Made by a program: the position numbers and the translations under genes. This document shows, piece after piece, positions 1-9,467 of a DNA stretch of 64,000 nucleotides (its first letter is position 1; every line of letters starts with the position of its first letter). The notes below the pieces were generated by a model. It saw only the letters and a program-made list of their open reading frames with translations. It was not told the origin of the DNA and did not search any database. Source of the stretch: Nitrosomonas sp. (GTDB lineage Bacteria > Pseudomonadota > Gammaproteobacteria > Burkholderiales > Nitrosomonadaceae); NCBI GenBank assembly GCA_017984435.1, contig JAGNZK010000004.1, positions 26,954 through 90,953 of the forward strand, in the 5' to 3' direction.

Positions 1-562
1 CCCCTTGTTGGATCGCTGCTTCAAAATAGCTTTGTGCAGCACCAGTACACCACGCAATCTGGCGAATGATTTTGTTCCGATCGCCGATCATCATCGGTTT
101 GCGTAATAAAGTCCGCGATATTTTCTCACCCAACGCACTTAAGGTTGTCGCTTGCGTGAGTTCTCCCTGGACGGCAATACCCTGATCGCCAAAACGGCCT
201 GTTTCAATCAGCCCCAATTTTTTTCCTAGTAACGCATTATTACCAAACTGCGGGTGTACATCCAGCGGCAAGTGGTAGGCAAATAGATTGATTGAATGTG
301 TCATTAACAACGCAATGCGACGGCTTTTCATGCCGGTTATGCGCATGTCCTCACCACGCCAAAAATAACCATGATGCACCAGAACAGCATCCGCTTTCGT
401 CGTTACAGCCGCTTGCAGCAGATCAAGTGAAGCAGTGACGCCACTGACAATAGTGTGAATGTCATGACACCCTTCCACTTGCAGACCATTTGGGCAATAA
501 TCATGGAAGCGGGATATGTCCAATAATTGATTCAGATGGTTCTCAAGTTCATCTCTATGCAT
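1..562 (-). CDS. NIF3/YbgI-family dinuclear metal protein (3' end outside window)
   Basis: The first 187 residues of a NIF3-like protein, running off the left edge of the window. Visible family features are an N-terminal YCPNGLQVEG segment, the metal-ligand pair VHHG at residues 62-65, and LPLDVHP near residue 100, which carries a further expected ligand. Family members are hexameric dinuclear-metal proteins sometimes called GTP cyclohydrolase 1 type 2; the physiological reaction is not settled. The gene starts at ATG 562 and is divergent from the DegS-like protease gene, with about 75 bp between them. The family call is secure; the substrate is unknown. Confidence 0.85.
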   Translation of the reverse strand, partial: MHRDELENHLNQLLDISRFHDYCPNGLQVEGCHDIHTIVSGVTASLDLLQAAVTTKADAVLVHHGYFWRGEDMRITGMKSRRIALLMTHSINLFAYHLPLDVHPQFGNNALLGKKLGLIETGRFGDQGIAVQGELTQATTLSALGEKISRTLLRKPMMIGDRNKIIRQIAWCTGAAQSYFEAAIQQG

Positions 563-638
563 TGTTTTTCCTTTTAGCGCTAAACGACTTAATGATTATA
601 TTACCGCGCTCAATTTAATTTTGGAGTAAAACGTTTTC

Positions 639-1778
639 ATGTACAGACTCTGGTTGATTTTTGCACAAACTGCAACAGTATTGCTGGCTATTTTTTTTGT
701 GATCTCCACATTGCGTCCGGAATTGTTACCTTGGAAGCCACGAGGGGAAATTGTGGCAGTCAGGGAGGTCGCGCCTGTGGTTGATAATGAGAGACCCGAT
801 AGTTATGCTAAAGCGGCTGAGACAGCCATGCCGTCAGTGGTCAACATTTTTACCAGTAAAGAAATACAAGAACCCGCTCATCCGCTGCTGAATGATCCCG
901 TGTTTCGTAAGTTTTTTGGCGAACAATTTGAGGCCAGACCGAAACGGACATCAAGCCTGGGTTCTGGCGTCATTGTCAGTCCTAATGGCTATATATTGAC
1001 GAATCATCATGTGGTCGAAGCAGCGGATGAAGTTGAAATTGCATTGGTGGATGGCAGAAAAACCAAGGCAAGCATGATTGGTTCGGATCCCGAGACCGAT
1101 TTGGCAGTGTTGAAGATTAATTTGCAGGATTTGCCGGCAATTACTTTCGGTCAGTCGCAGCAAGTCAAAGTGGGCGATGTTGTACTGGCGGTAGGCAATC
1201 CCTTTGGTGTCGGACAAAGTGTTACCATGGGCATAGTGAGCGCATTGAGCAGGAGTCAGGTTGGCATCAATACCTTTGAAAATTTCATTCAAACCGATGC
1301 AGCGGTTAATCCGGGTAATTCCGGTGGTGCATTGACGGATACATCCGGTAATTTGATTGGCATTAATACGGCGATTTATTCACGCACGGGCGGCTCATTA
1401 GGTATTGGTTTTGCCATTCCTATCCATGTCGCCAAGCAGATTATGGAGCAGATTATTCAATCCGGCAGCGTAGTGCGAGGCTGGTTGGGTGTCAGTATGC
1501 AGGATATGACGCAGGAATTGGCGGAGTCATTTAACCTGGATAGTTCAACCGGGTCTTTAATCGCTAGCGTGCTCAGGGATGGTCCGGCAGACAAAGCAGG
1601 CATCAAACCGGGTGATATATTGATTGCGGTAGAAGGTAAGCCGGTTAAAAATTCATCGGAGATGCTCAATCTGGTTGCGGCATTGTTGCCGGGTGATACC
1701 GTGGCTGTGACCGTGATGCGCAATAAACAGAAAAAATCCATTCCTGTGAAAGTAGGTGTACGTCCTAAACAGAAGTAG
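639..1778 (+). CDS. DegS/AlgW-type periplasmic serine protease, single PDZ
   Basis: Membrane-anchored HtrA-family protease of 379 residues. One N-terminal transmembrane segment (residues about 5-25) is followed by a trypsin-like domain with the triad H124 (TNHHVV), D154 (ETDLAVLK) and S228 (NPGNSGGA). A single PDZ domain covers about 280-370. One PDZ plus an uncleaved anchor fits the DegS/AlgW branch, which starts the sigma-E envelope stress cascade by cutting an anti-sigma factor, rather than the two-PDZ DegP branch. No rseA or rpoE homologue lies nearby, so the stress-sensing role is inferred from family architecture. The start at 639 gives a clean hydrophobic N-terminus. Confidence 0.88.
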   Translation: MYRLWLIFAQTATVLLAIFFVISTLRPELLPWKPRGEIVAVREVAPVVDNERPDSYAKAAETAMPSVVNIFTSKEIQEPAHPLLNDPVFRKFFGEQFEARPKRTSSLGSGVIVSPNGYILTNHHVVEAADEVEIALVDGRKTKASMIGSDPETDLAVLKINLQDLPAITFGQSQQVKVGDVVLAVGNPFGVGQSVTMGIVSALSRSQVGINTFENFIQTDAAVNPGNSGGALTDTSGNLIGINTAIYSRTGGSLGIGFAIPIHVAKQIMEQIIQSGSVVRGWLGVSMQDMTQELAESFNLDSSTGSLIASVLRDGPADKAGIKPGDILIAVEGKPVKNSSEMLNLVAALLPGDTVAVTVMRNKQKKSIPVKVGVRPKQK

Positions 1779-1812
1779 CAACATTTAAAAATTTCAAGTC
1801 TGCATAAAATTT

Positions 1813-3465
1813 ATGAAAAATCTACAACCGTCCGACGGCTTGCTATCCGTGATCGCCCAGTGGTTTAACGTTAATATTCTTGCCTTAGGGCGTGAAATGC
1901 GACTGTCTTATCTGCCGCCGCTGATGGTTTATGTTGCCGCAGGCATTTCAGGTCTGACAGGTATTGTAGGTACGTTTTACGTGAAGGAAAAATTGGGTCT
2001 TTCCGCTGAATTCTTAGCCATGCTGGGATTCTGGATGATGTTGCCGTGGGCATTAAAAATGCCCGTGGGGCATTTAGTTGATCTGGTATGGCGTTGGAAA
2101 GGTTTGCTGGTGTATCTGGGAGCCAGTTTGATCATGCTGAGTTTGCTGATCATGATTGGCTTGCTTGGACATACTGAGGCAATGGCTGCTGTGGCATCCA
2201 TTGAAACCTGGTATGTATTGTCAGCCTTACTCGCACCGGTCGGTTATGTGCTACAAGATGTGGTGGCGGATGCTATGACCGTCGAAGCGGTGCCACGTGT
2301 CGATGAGAATGGTCAGAAGTTGGATCCGGAGAAACGTAAATTAATGCATGTCACCATGCAGACTCTGGGGCGTGTCGCCATTATCGGTGGTGGTGTGCTT
2401 GTGTCCGTTGCCAATGTTTTCTTGTTGCGCGATGCCGGGATATTGCCGGAAGCTGAAAAGGAAGCCGTGTATTTATTGGTTTATCAACTGGCCGTCATTA
2501 TTCCACTCATTTCTATTTTGGGCGTGGTTTTCGCTTCCTGGTTGCAGCGACGTGAACGCAAGCACTTTCTCGCACAAGGGCATAGCCGGCAGGAAATTGA
2601 TGCGCTACTTGGTATCCATGCGGAATCACCGGCAATAAACTGGTGGATTCTGGGCGGTGGATTGGTTTTTACTGTTATGTCATTGGGTATCGGTCTGAGT
2701 CGTATATCCGGTGGAGAAGAAATCATTTTTGTGATTTCCATGGCGATTGTTATATTTTTGATGTGGCGATTGACCGAAGAGCTTGAACCTGAAGCACGCA
2801 ATGTATTAGTTGGCACCGCCGTGATGATCTTTATATTTCGTGCAATTCCCGGACCGGGTGCAGGCTCCACCTGGTGGATGATTGACGAGCTGGGTTTTGA
2901 TCAGCAATTTCTTGCTGTGTTGTCATTAGTCGGTGCTGTACTGACACTATTCGGCATGTTCATTTTCCGTCGCTTCATGGCAGAACGTTCGATTGCTTAT
3001 ATTATTGGCTTTCTCACTATCGTGGGCACCTTCCTGTCGATGCCTATCATTGGTATGTATTTTGGTCTGCATGCGTGGACTGCCTCATTAACCGGCGGTG
3101 TTGTCGATGCGCGTTTCATTGCTTTGATTGATACCGCGTTGGAGTCGCCGCTCGGTCAGATTGCCATGATTCCGATGCTGGCTTGGATTGCCAATTCTGC
3201 GCCGGAAAAACTCAAAGCCACTTTTTTTGCCGTGATGGCATCGTTTACCAACTTGGCTTTGTCCGCTTCGCAACTGGGAACCAAGTATCTCAATCAGATT
3301 TATGAGGTTAAACGCGAAGTGAAAGATGCTGTTTCAAGCCAGGTAACTGTTCCAGCGGATTATAGTGAGCTAGGACAATTACTGATTACCGTCACCATCA
3401 TTGGCTTTGTTTTGCCGCTCGTTACGATTCTGATCGTTAAACAGTCGCGCTTTCGGAATGCTTGA
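1813..3465 (+). CDS. MFS-type transporter, BT1/folate-biopterin-like
   Basis: A 550-residue polytopic membrane protein with about 12-14 hydrophobic segments. The stretch after the second helix, LPWALKMPVGHLVD, resembles the loop 2-3 motif of BT1/folate-biopterin carriers and related MFS proteins. A charged cytoplasmic loop at about residues 155-185 precedes the next helices. It starts 34 bp after the protease gene and may be cotranscribed with it. The substrate cannot be told from sequence; the BT1 label is a family resemblance only. Confidence 0.65.
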   Translation: MKNLQPSDGLLSVIAQWFNVNILALGREMRLSYLPPLMVYVAAGISGLTGIVGTFYVKEKLGLSAEFLAMLGFWMMLPWALKMPVGHLVDLVWRWKGLLVYLGASLIMLSLLIMIGLLGHTEAMAAVASIETWYVLSALLAPVGYVLQDVVADAMTVEAVPRVDENGQKLDPEKRKLMHVTMQTLGRVAIIGGGVLVSVANVFLLRDAGILPEAEKEAVYLLVYQLAVIIPLISILGVVFASWLQRRERKHFLAQGHSRQEIDALLGIHAESPAINWWILGGGLVFTVMSLGIGLSRISGGEEIIFVISMAIVIFLMWRLTEELEPEARNVLVGTAVMIFIFRAIPGPGAGSTWWMIDELGFDQQFLAVLSLVGAVLTLFGMFIFRRFMAERSIAYIIGFLTIVGTFLSMPIIGMYFGLHAWTASLTGGVVDARFIALIDTALESPLGQIAMIPMLAWIANSAPEKLKATFFAVMASFTNLALSASQLGTKYLNQIYEVKREVKDAVSSQVTVPADYSELGQLLITVTIIGFVLPLVTILIVKQSRFRNA

Positions 3466-3659
3466 TTAACCCTGATATCTTTGCAAGTACTTGAATAAAT
3501 TCATGCGTTTGCTCAATTAATTTCTTTTGTATCCGATATCATTCTGACCTGTGCATGTAGGATTTTAGGTAATTATATGCGGGTATTTTTTAACCAGCAA
3601 AAACTGAAGCGCTTTTCTTGTTTTATGCATCAGTATTTGTTTCTGATAAAGGAGAAGTT

Positions 3660-3950
3660 ATGAAGAAATTGTTTCTTATTATGATTCTGTCATTCTTGTT
3701 TAATGGCATTGCATTTGCGGCTGTTAATATCAATACAGCTTCGCAAACCGAGCTTGAATCTCTGCAAGGGATTGGTCCCGCAAAGGCTAAGGCGATCATT
3801 GAATATCGTGAGAAAAATGGTTCCTTTGCTTCTACAGATGATTTGGGCAAAGTAAGCGGTATTGGTTCCGGAACGATCAAACAACTGCATGATGCGATTA
3901 CAGTTGAAGCAGAGAAAAGTGCAGAGGCTCCAGTTGCTCCGGTTAAATAG
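3660..3950 (+). CDS. ComEA-like helix-hairpin-helix protein
   Basis: A 96-residue exported protein with a signal peptide of about 20 residues (MKKLFLIM...AFA). One (HhH)2 DNA-binding unit follows: VNINTASQTELESL, then GIGPAKAKAI and GIGSGTIKQL. This is the ComEA/ComE1 domain that binds incoming double-stranded DNA in the periplasm of transformable bacteria. It stands alone, without comEC nearby, so a role in DNA uptake is only possible. The ATG at 3660 is preferred over upstream starts because a strong AAGGAG lies just before it. A rho-independent terminator follows the gene. Confidence 0.85.
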   Translation: MKKLFLIMILSFLFNGIAFAAVNINTASQTELESLQGIGPAKAKAIIEYREKNGSFASTDDLGKVSGIGSGTIKQLHDAITVEAEKSAEAPVAPVK

Positions 3951-3975
3951 GAATAGTTTTTTGCTGTAGAGACTG

Positions 3976-4008
3976 ACCCCTCCTTGAAGAAAATCAGAGG
4001 GGTTTTTT
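3976..4008 (+). terminator. Rho-independent terminator after the ComEA-like gene
   Basis: A stem of ACCCCTC (3976-3982) pairs with GAGGGGT (3997-4003) around a 14-nt loop and runs into a T tract at 4003-4008. It lies 26 bp after the ComEA-like stop codon and isolates that gene from cysM. Confidence 0.8.
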
Positions 4009-4083
4009 ATTTGGATGGTGATAGGGTTTCAATACAAGCGTTATGTGTGATACTCTGAAAAGATCTGCGATGAAGTTTGTATC

Positions 4084-4971
4084 ATGTATAAGACTATTGA
4101 AAATTTTGTTGGTAATACGCCTTTAGTAAGACTCAAGCATCTGCCTGCAACAACAACGAATGTGATACTTGCCAAACTTGAAGGTAATAATCCTGCGGGT
4201 TCAGTTAAGGATCGACCTGCATTATCAATGATTTCTCATGCACAAAAACGCGGAGAAATTAAGCCCGGTGATACGCTCATTGAAGCAACCAGTGGCAATA
4301 CCGGCATCGCGCTGGCAATGGCGGCGGCTATTATGGGTTATCGCATGGTGTTGATCATGCCGGAAAACCTCAGTATAGAACGGCGGCAATCCATGCGTGC
4401 ATATGGTGCGGAAATTATTCTGACACCTAAAACCGGCAGCATGGAGCATGCACGGGATTTGGCGGAGAAAATGCAAAACGAAGGACGGGGAATTATCCTG
4501 AATCAATTTGCTAATCCGGATAATCCATTAGCACATTATGAAGGAACGGCGCCAGAGATCTGGCGCGATACCGATGGGAAAATCACCCATTTTGTCAGCA
4601 GCATGGGAACCACGGGAACGATTATGGGCTGTGCGCGATTCTTTAAAGAACAGCAACCGGCGATTAGGATTATTGGTGTGCAACCGGAAGAAGGGGCACA
4701 GATTCCCGGTATCCGCAAATGGTCTCCCGCTTATTTGCCTAAAATTTATGATGCCGACCGAATTGATGAATTGTTGTATGTTTCTCAAAACGAGGCTGAA
4801 GATTTAACGCGACGACTGGCAAGTGAAGAGGGGATTTTTGCCGGCATTTCCACAGGTGGTGCATTGGCAGTAGCGCTTAGAATATCCGCTCAAGTTAAAA
4901 ATGCTGTCATTGTGTTTATTGTGTGTGACCGAGGTGATCGTTATTTATCTACCGGTGTTTTCCCTGCTTAG
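4084..4971 (+). CDS. cysM: Cysteine synthase B
   Basis: PLP-dependent O-acetylserine sulfhydrylase of 295 residues that makes cysteine from O-acetylserine and sulfide or thiosulfate. The PLP lysine is K42 in NPAGSVKDR, and the phosphate-binding loop is the EATSGNTGIA segment near residue 70. The C-terminus DRGDRYLSTGVF is typical of CysM. The length is close to the E. coli enzyme (303 residues). Single gene, flanked by the ComEA-like gene and the Tol cluster; CysM rather than CysK is chosen on overall motif wording. Confidence 0.88.
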   Translation: MYKTIENFVGNTPLVRLKHLPATTTNVILAKLEGNNPAGSVKDRPALSMISHAQKRGEIKPGDTLIEATSGNTGIALAMAAAIMGYRMVLIMPENLSIERRQSMRAYGAEIILTPKTGSMEHARDLAEKMQNEGRGIILNQFANPDNPLAHYEGTAPEIWRDTDGKITHFVSSMGTTGTIMGCARFFKEQQPAIRIIGVQPEEGAQIPGIRKWSPAYLPKIYDADRIDELLYVSQNEAEDLTRRLASEEGIFAGISTGGALAVALRISAQVKNAVIVFIVCDRGDRYLSTGVFPA

Positions 4972-5050
4972 AAAGGAAATTTCAGGTAAGTTTGCATACT
5001 GATTGCTAGTTTAATTTTATAAATGCCTTATAAATAGGTATCCAACCGGA

Positions 5051-5461
5051 ATGTTCAAAAACAATTTTTCACTCCCCGTGCGTGTTTATTATCAGGATAC
5101 TGACGCTGGCGGCGTGGTATATCATTCAACGCATCTCAATTTCATGGAACGAGCACGCTATGAGTGGCTCAGGGAGTTGGGATTTAATGTCAATTCATTG
5201 ATTGAAGTTCACAAAATGCTATTTATGGTACGTTCGCTTGAAATCGAGTACTTCAAACCGGCAGTACTGGATGATTTGCTCAATGTGACGGTAGCGGTCG
5301 CGGAGATAGGTAGGAGCCGCATCACGCTATCGCAAGAAATTTTATGCAGCCATGTTAAGTTAGTGAGTGCCACGATCCATGTGGTATGTGTCGGTACGGA
5401 AACGCTCAAACCAGTCAGCATTCCTGTACCATTACGTGAGAAAATTGGGAAGCCCGCATGA
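5051..5461 (+). CDS. ybgC: Tol-Pal associated acyl-CoA thioesterase YbgC
   Basis: A 136-residue hotdog-fold thioesterase. The signature DTDAGGVVYH at residues 16-25 contains the catalytic aspartate D18, and the N-terminal strand is typical of the 4-hydroxybenzoyl-CoA thioesterase family. It is the first gene of the Tol-Pal cluster, as in many proteobacteria, and its stop overlaps the tolQ start by 4 bp, which implies translational coupling. In E. coli YbgC acts on acyl-CoA or acyl-ACP linked to phospholipid synthesis. Confidence 0.9.
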   Translation: MFKNNFSLPVRVYYQDTDAGGVVYHSTHLNFMERARYEWLRELGFNVNSLIEVHKMLFMVRSLEIEYFKPAVLDDLLNVTVAVAEIGRSRITLSQEILCSHVKLVSATIHVVCVGTETLKPVSIPVPLREKIGKPA

Positions 5462-6138
5462 GTACAACAGTAACACAAGATATGTCACTTCTTCATCTGA
5501 TTAGTAGCGCCAGCCTGCCTGTGCAACTGGTAATGCTGATTTTGGTCATGATTTCGCTTTTTTCATGGTGGTTTATTTTTCGTAAATTGTTTGTTATCCG
5601 CAATGAGATAAAGAAGACCGATGATTTTGAAGATATCTTCTGGCGTGGTGCCGATCTGAATGCGCTTTATCAACGAACAACAAACTCACGATATGATGCG
5701 GGCAGTATGGAACGTATCTTTGCTGCCGGCTTCGGTGAATTTAATAAGCACCCAGCGGGATCTGACCTGGAGGCGGTAATGGAAAGTACTCGCAGAGCTA
5801 TGCGAGCCACTTATCAACGGGAAATGGATTATCTGGAGTCACATTTATCATTCCTGGCCACAGTTGGATCGGTCAGTCCCTACATTGGTTTATTAGGCAC
5901 CGTATGGGGAATTATGAATTCTTTTCGTAGTCTCTCCAGTGTCACGCAAGCGACCATTGCCCATGTTGCGCCGGGAATTGCGGAAGCTTTAATTGCGACA
6001 GCGATGGGATTGTTTGCGGCTATTCCGGCTGTGGTGGCTTATAACCGTTATGCCAGCAAAACGGATCAATTGGCTACCCGATTTGAGAGCTTCATGGAAG
6101 AATTATCCAATGTGTTGCAACGGCGAGCAGCCGCATAA
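5458..6138 (+). CDS. tolQ: Tol-Pal proton channel subunit TolQ
   Basis: A 226-residue inner-membrane protein with three transmembrane helices, near residues 17-37, 135-160 and 168-192. Together with TolR it forms the proton-driven motor that energises TolA. The conserved channel region GLLGTVWGIMNSFRSL and the third helix (IAEALIATAMGLFAAIPAV) are present. The ATG at 5458 overlaps the ybgC stop (ATGA). The order ybgC-tolQ-tolR-tolA-tolB-pal-cpoB is complete and collinear here. Confidence 0.95.
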   Translation: MSTTVTQDMSLLHLISSASLPVQLVMLILVMISLFSWWFIFRKLFVIRNEIKKTDDFEDIFWRGADLNALYQRTTNSRYDAGSMERIFAAGFGEFNKHPAGSDLEAVMESTRRAMRATYQREMDYLESHLSFLATVGSVSPYIGLLGTVWGIMNSFRSLSSVTQATIAHVAPGIAEALIATAMGLFAAIPAVVAYNRYASKTDQLATRFESFMEELSNVLQRRAAA

Positions 6139-6157
6139 ACAGAATTAAGAGGGTTTT

Positions 6158-6571
6158 ATGGCGCGTCGTGCTAAACATAGATTAATGAATGAAATCAATG
6201 TTGTGCCTTACATTGATGTGATGCTGGTGCTGTTAATCATTTTTATGGTGACAGCGCCGATGATTAACCATGGACAGATTGAACTACCTCAGATTGGTAA
6301 ATCGTTAGCGACTCCTGCGGTACCGCTGGAAGTCATCATCAAAGCGGACGGCAGTCTTACTTTACGTGATCGCGCCAAATCGTCGGTAGAACAGAAAGTC
6401 GATCAGAATCAATTGATTGAGGCCATTAAACAAAAGCAGGCGCAAAATGTGGAACAGCCGGTAGTGATTGCAGCTGACAAAAATGTGCGTTATGAAGAAG
6501 TCATCAAGGTAATGGATATTCTGCAGCAGAATCAAGTGCAGAAAGTTGGTCTGCTGGCTCAACAAAAATGA
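6158..6571 (+). CDS. tolR: Tol-Pal motor subunit TolR
   Basis: A 137-residue bitopic inner-membrane protein of the ExbD/TolR family. The N-terminal MNEINVVPYIDVMLVLL segment holds the transmembrane aspartate that carries protons in the TolQR channel. The periplasmic domain follows, ending in the VMDILQQNQVQKVGL segment that dimerises near peptidoglycan. It starts 19 bp after tolQ and is followed 10 bp later by tolA. Confidence 0.94.
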   Translation: MARRAKHRLMNEINVVPYIDVMLVLLIIFMVTAPMINHGQIELPQIGKSLATPAVPLEVIIKADGSLTLRDRAKSSVEQKVDQNQLIEAIKQKQAQNVEQPVVIAADKNVRYEEVIKVMDILQQNQVQKVGLLAQQK

Positions 6572-6581
6572 ATGATTTGTA

Positions 6582-7568
6582 ATGAGTGTGAGCGTCTTAC
6601 GCAATTCATCCTATTCCGAACCTAGAATATTATGGGCTGGCGTGCTGGCTTTGCTGGTACATCTCGTTTTTGTTGCTGTCATGATTTTTGGTTTGAATTG
6701 GAAAGACCATCCACCGGAAGGCATGATCGTGGATATTTGGACTGAACTGCCCAAACCTATTCAGGAGCCTGTGAAAACCCAACCACCTCCTAAGCAGCAA
6801 CCAGCACCGGTTCAAGAGCCTGTCAAACCTAAGCCAGAGCCGGAACCACCCAAACCGGAACCGCCAAAACCCGAACCAGTTAAGTCTGAGCCGGCCAAGC
6901 CTGTGCCGCAGAAAGTGGTTACAACACCGCCCGTCAAGAAGCCGGATATTGCAATGAAACAGAAGCCTGAGCCAATTAAAGAGACTCAGCCAGATCTGGA
7001 AGAGCAGAAGAAGAAAGAACAGGAAAAAATTAAAGAGCAGGAGAAATTAAAAGAGCTGGAAAAACAAAAAGAGTTGGAGAAAAAGAAAGCATCAGAGAAA
7101 CAGAAAGAGTTGGAGAAACAAAAAGAATTAGAGAAACAGAAGGAACTGGAAAAACAAAAGGAATTACAGAAGCAAAAAGAAAAAGAGCAGGCAGCTCAAC
7201 GACAGCGTGAACAAGAAGCGAAAGCACGGCGGGAAGCTGAAGCGCAACGTGCCGCACAGCAGGCAGCAGCACGGAATCAGATAACGAATGAGATCTCTAA
7301 ATATAAGGCGCTTATTCTTGCTAAAATCAGGAGTCGAATTGTGATGCCGCCTGATTTGCCAGGTAATCCAGTGGCTGAGTTCCGTGTCACGCTGCTTCCG
7401 GGTGGCGATATTCTGGATGTCAAATTAAGCAAGAGTAGCGGACATGCAGCATTTGATAGTGCTGTCGAACGGGCGATCTTTCTATCAAAGCCATTGCCAT
7501 TACCGCCTGATCCTGCGCTATTCAATGAGTTTCGTAATTTGAATATTACCGTGCATTACCGTGAATGA
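6582..7568 (+). CDS. tolA: Cell-envelope protein TolA
   Basis: A 328-residue TolA. One N-terminal transmembrane helix (about residues 17-38) is followed by a proline-rich PKPEPEPPKPE segment at about 65-105. A long charged helical domain built of QKELEK-type repeats covers about 140-230. The C-terminal TonB-like domain at about 235-328 contacts TolB and Pal. TolA spans the periplasm and carries TolQR energy to the outer membrane during division. The repeat region is low complexity and likely to vary in length between strains. Confidence 0.93.
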   Translation: MSVSVLRNSSYSEPRILWAGVLALLVHLVFVAVMIFGLNWKDHPPEGMIVDIWTELPKPIQEPVKTQPPPKQQPAPVQEPVKPKPEPEPPKPEPPKPEPVKSEPAKPVPQKVVTTPPVKKPDIAMKQKPEPIKETQPDLEEQKKKEQEKIKEQEKLKELEKQKELEKKKASEKQKELEKQKELEKQKELEKQKELQKQKEKEQAAQRQREQEAKARREAEAQRAAQQAAARNQITNEISKYKALILAKIRSRIVMPPDLPGNPVAEFRVTLLPGGDILDVKLSKSSGHAAFDSAVERAIFLSKPLPLPPDPALFNEFRNLNITVHYRE

Positions 7569-7614
7569 TTGTTATAATCAGCGGGAAATTTTTTGTTCTT
7601 AACACTTAATACTT

Positions 7615-8913
7615 ATGTCAATTCACTGGTTTAAAACTATCCGAGGTACCTTGATCCTGATTTTGTGGTGGATCAGTGCTTCTGTGCACGCTCAACTGAA
7701 TATTGAAATTTTTGGTGGCGGAGCGTCGCGCATTCCCATTGCGATTGTTCCTTTTGCCGATGAAAATAAACTGCAACAAGGTATCACCACAGTGATCGGT
7801 GCTGATTTGCAACGTACCGGTTTGTTCAAATTGGTGGATCCTTCCGGATTGTCTCCGCATGCGCCAACAGATGTTGTTTATGCCGATTGGGTCAACCGTG
7901 GTGCCAATGCGTTGGTGATTGGCCGCGTAATAAATCAACCTGGTGGTCAGGTGGAGATTCAATTTCGCTTGATGGATGTTGCTAAAAAATCGCAACTGAC
8001 CGGTTTAGCGATCACAGTTCCTACAACACAATTACGCGCAGCAGCGCATCGTATTGCGGATGTTATCTATGAAGCGCTGACAGGTGATGTGGGTGTGTTT
8101 AGTACACGTATTGCTTACGTGTTGAAACGCGGCAATAAGTACGCGTTGCAAGTTGCGGATGCGGATGGCTATAACGCGCAATCTATCATTGAGTACACGG
8201 AGCCGATTATTTCTCCTGCCTGGTCGCCGGATGGAAGTCAATTGGCTTATGTTTCATTTGAAAATAAAAAACCGATTGTTTATGTACAGGCGTTAGCAAC
8301 GCGTGAACGTAGAGCGGTCGCCAGTTTTAAGGGCAGCAATAGTGCACCGGCTTGGTCTCCGGATGGTAAGAAACTGGCGGTTGTGCTGACGGGACAAGGT
8401 GGATCGCAAATATTTTTGGTGAATGTGGATGGGAGCGGCCTGCAAAGACTGAGCAGAAGCTCCGGAATTGATACTGAACCCAATTTTTCTCCCGATGGCC
8501 GGTGGATTATATTTACTTCCGATCGAGGCGGCAGTCCGCAAGTTTATCGTATGTCAGTGACCAATACCGAGAATAGCAATGCGGAACGCATTACGTTTGA
8601 AGGTAGCTACAATGTCAGTCCGGATTTTAGTCAGGATGGTAAAAGCTTTACGTTTATTCATCGGAATAATAGTCAATTTAACGTGGCAGTTCAGGAAATT
8701 GGTTCACGTCAGGTACAGATTCTAACGAACTCCAAATTTGATGAATCCCCCAGTTTCGCACCTAATGGCAAGATGATCTTATATGCAACCGAGATTGATG
8801 GGCATGGTATATTATCCGCTGTTTCCAGGGATGGACAGACAAGACAGCATCTATCGGTACAAACAGGCGATATTAGAGAACCGGCTTGGGGGCCTTTACA
8901 AAAATGGAAGTGA
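7615..8913 (+). CDS. tolB: Periplasmic beta-propeller protein TolB
   Basis: A 432-residue TolB with a signal peptide of about 26 residues (cleavage near SVHA), an N-terminal alpha/beta domain and a six-bladed propeller. The blades show repeated SPDG motifs such as PAWSPDGSQLAYV, PAWSPDGKKLAV and PNFSPDGRWIIF. TolB binds Pal and TolA in turn. It lies 46 bp after tolA and 33 bp before pal. Confidence 0.95.
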   Translation: MSIHWFKTIRGTLILILWWISASVHAQLNIEIFGGGASRIPIAIVPFADENKLQQGITTVIGADLQRTGLFKLVDPSGLSPHAPTDVVYADWVNRGANALVIGRVINQPGGQVEIQFRLMDVAKKSQLTGLAITVPTTQLRAAAHRIADVIYEALTGDVGVFSTRIAYVLKRGNKYALQVADADGYNAQSIIEYTEPIISPAWSPDGSQLAYVSFENKKPIVYVQALATRERRAVASFKGSNSAPAWSPDGKKLAVVLTGQGGSQIFLVNVDGSGLQRLSRSSGIDTEPNFSPDGRWIIFTSDRGGSPQVYRMSVTNTENSNAERITFEGSYNVSPDFSQDGKSFTFIHRNNSQFNVAVQEIGSRQVQILTNSKFDESPSFAPNGKMILYATEIDGHGILSAVSRDGQTRQHLSVQTGDIREPAWGPLQKWK

Positions 8914-8946
8914 CGGTTTGATTTTTCAATAAGAAGGAGTGAGTAA

Positions 8947-9465
8947 ATGAGGAAATTATTAGGTATTTTATTGATTGTTTTGTTATCAGCGTGTGCCAGC
9001 CAAACAACGCAACCTGAAGTCGATGATTTAACAGGAGGCGCAGGTAGTGGTTCAGGAGGTAGTGACCTAATGGGCTCCGGTTCGGGTAGACCCAGCTATT
9101 TCAGTCAGTTACAGGATCCCAATAGCATTTTGTCGCAACGTAGCGTTTATTATGAATATGACAGCTATACCGTTAAAGGTGAATACCGGGAACTGGTGCT
9201 GTCTCACGCCAGATTCCTACGTGATACGCCGGATGCCAGCGTAATTCTGCAAGGCAATACCGACGATCGTGGTAGCCGCGAATACAATCTGGCTTTGGGT
9301 CAGCGTCGTGCCGATAGTGTCAAAAATATGATGACGCTGGCAGGTGCACGGGATGGTCAAATTGAGTCTGTCAGCCTAGGAGAAGAAAAACCGCGTGCCT
9401 TGGGACATGGTGAATCGACCTGGAGTCAAAATCGTCGTACAGATATTATTTATCGGGGTGAATAA
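8947..9465 (+). CDS. pal: Peptidoglycan-associated lipoprotein Pal
   Basis: A 172-residue outer-membrane lipoprotein. The signal peptide ends in the lipobox LLSAC, with the lipidated C16. A Gly/Ser-rich linker follows. The OmpA-like peptidoglycan-binding domain at about 60-172 contains the family core GNTDDRGSREYNLALGQRR. A good AAGGAGTG ribosome site precedes the ATG. Pal tethers the outer membrane to the wall and is the target of TolB. Confidence 0.95.
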   Translation: MRKLLGILLIVLLSACASQTTQPEVDDLTGGAGSGSGGSDLMGSGSGRPSYFSQLQDPNSILSQRSVYYEYDSYTVKGEYRELVLSHARFLRDTPDASVILQGNTDDRGSREYNLALGQRRADSVKNMMTLAGARDGQIESVSLGEEKPRALGHGESTWSQNRRTDIIYRGE

Positions 9466-9467
9466 AT

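Noticed and set aside
7020-7240. Dense AAAC/AAAG repeats
   Set aside because: These code for the charged helix of TolA and are typical of that protein.
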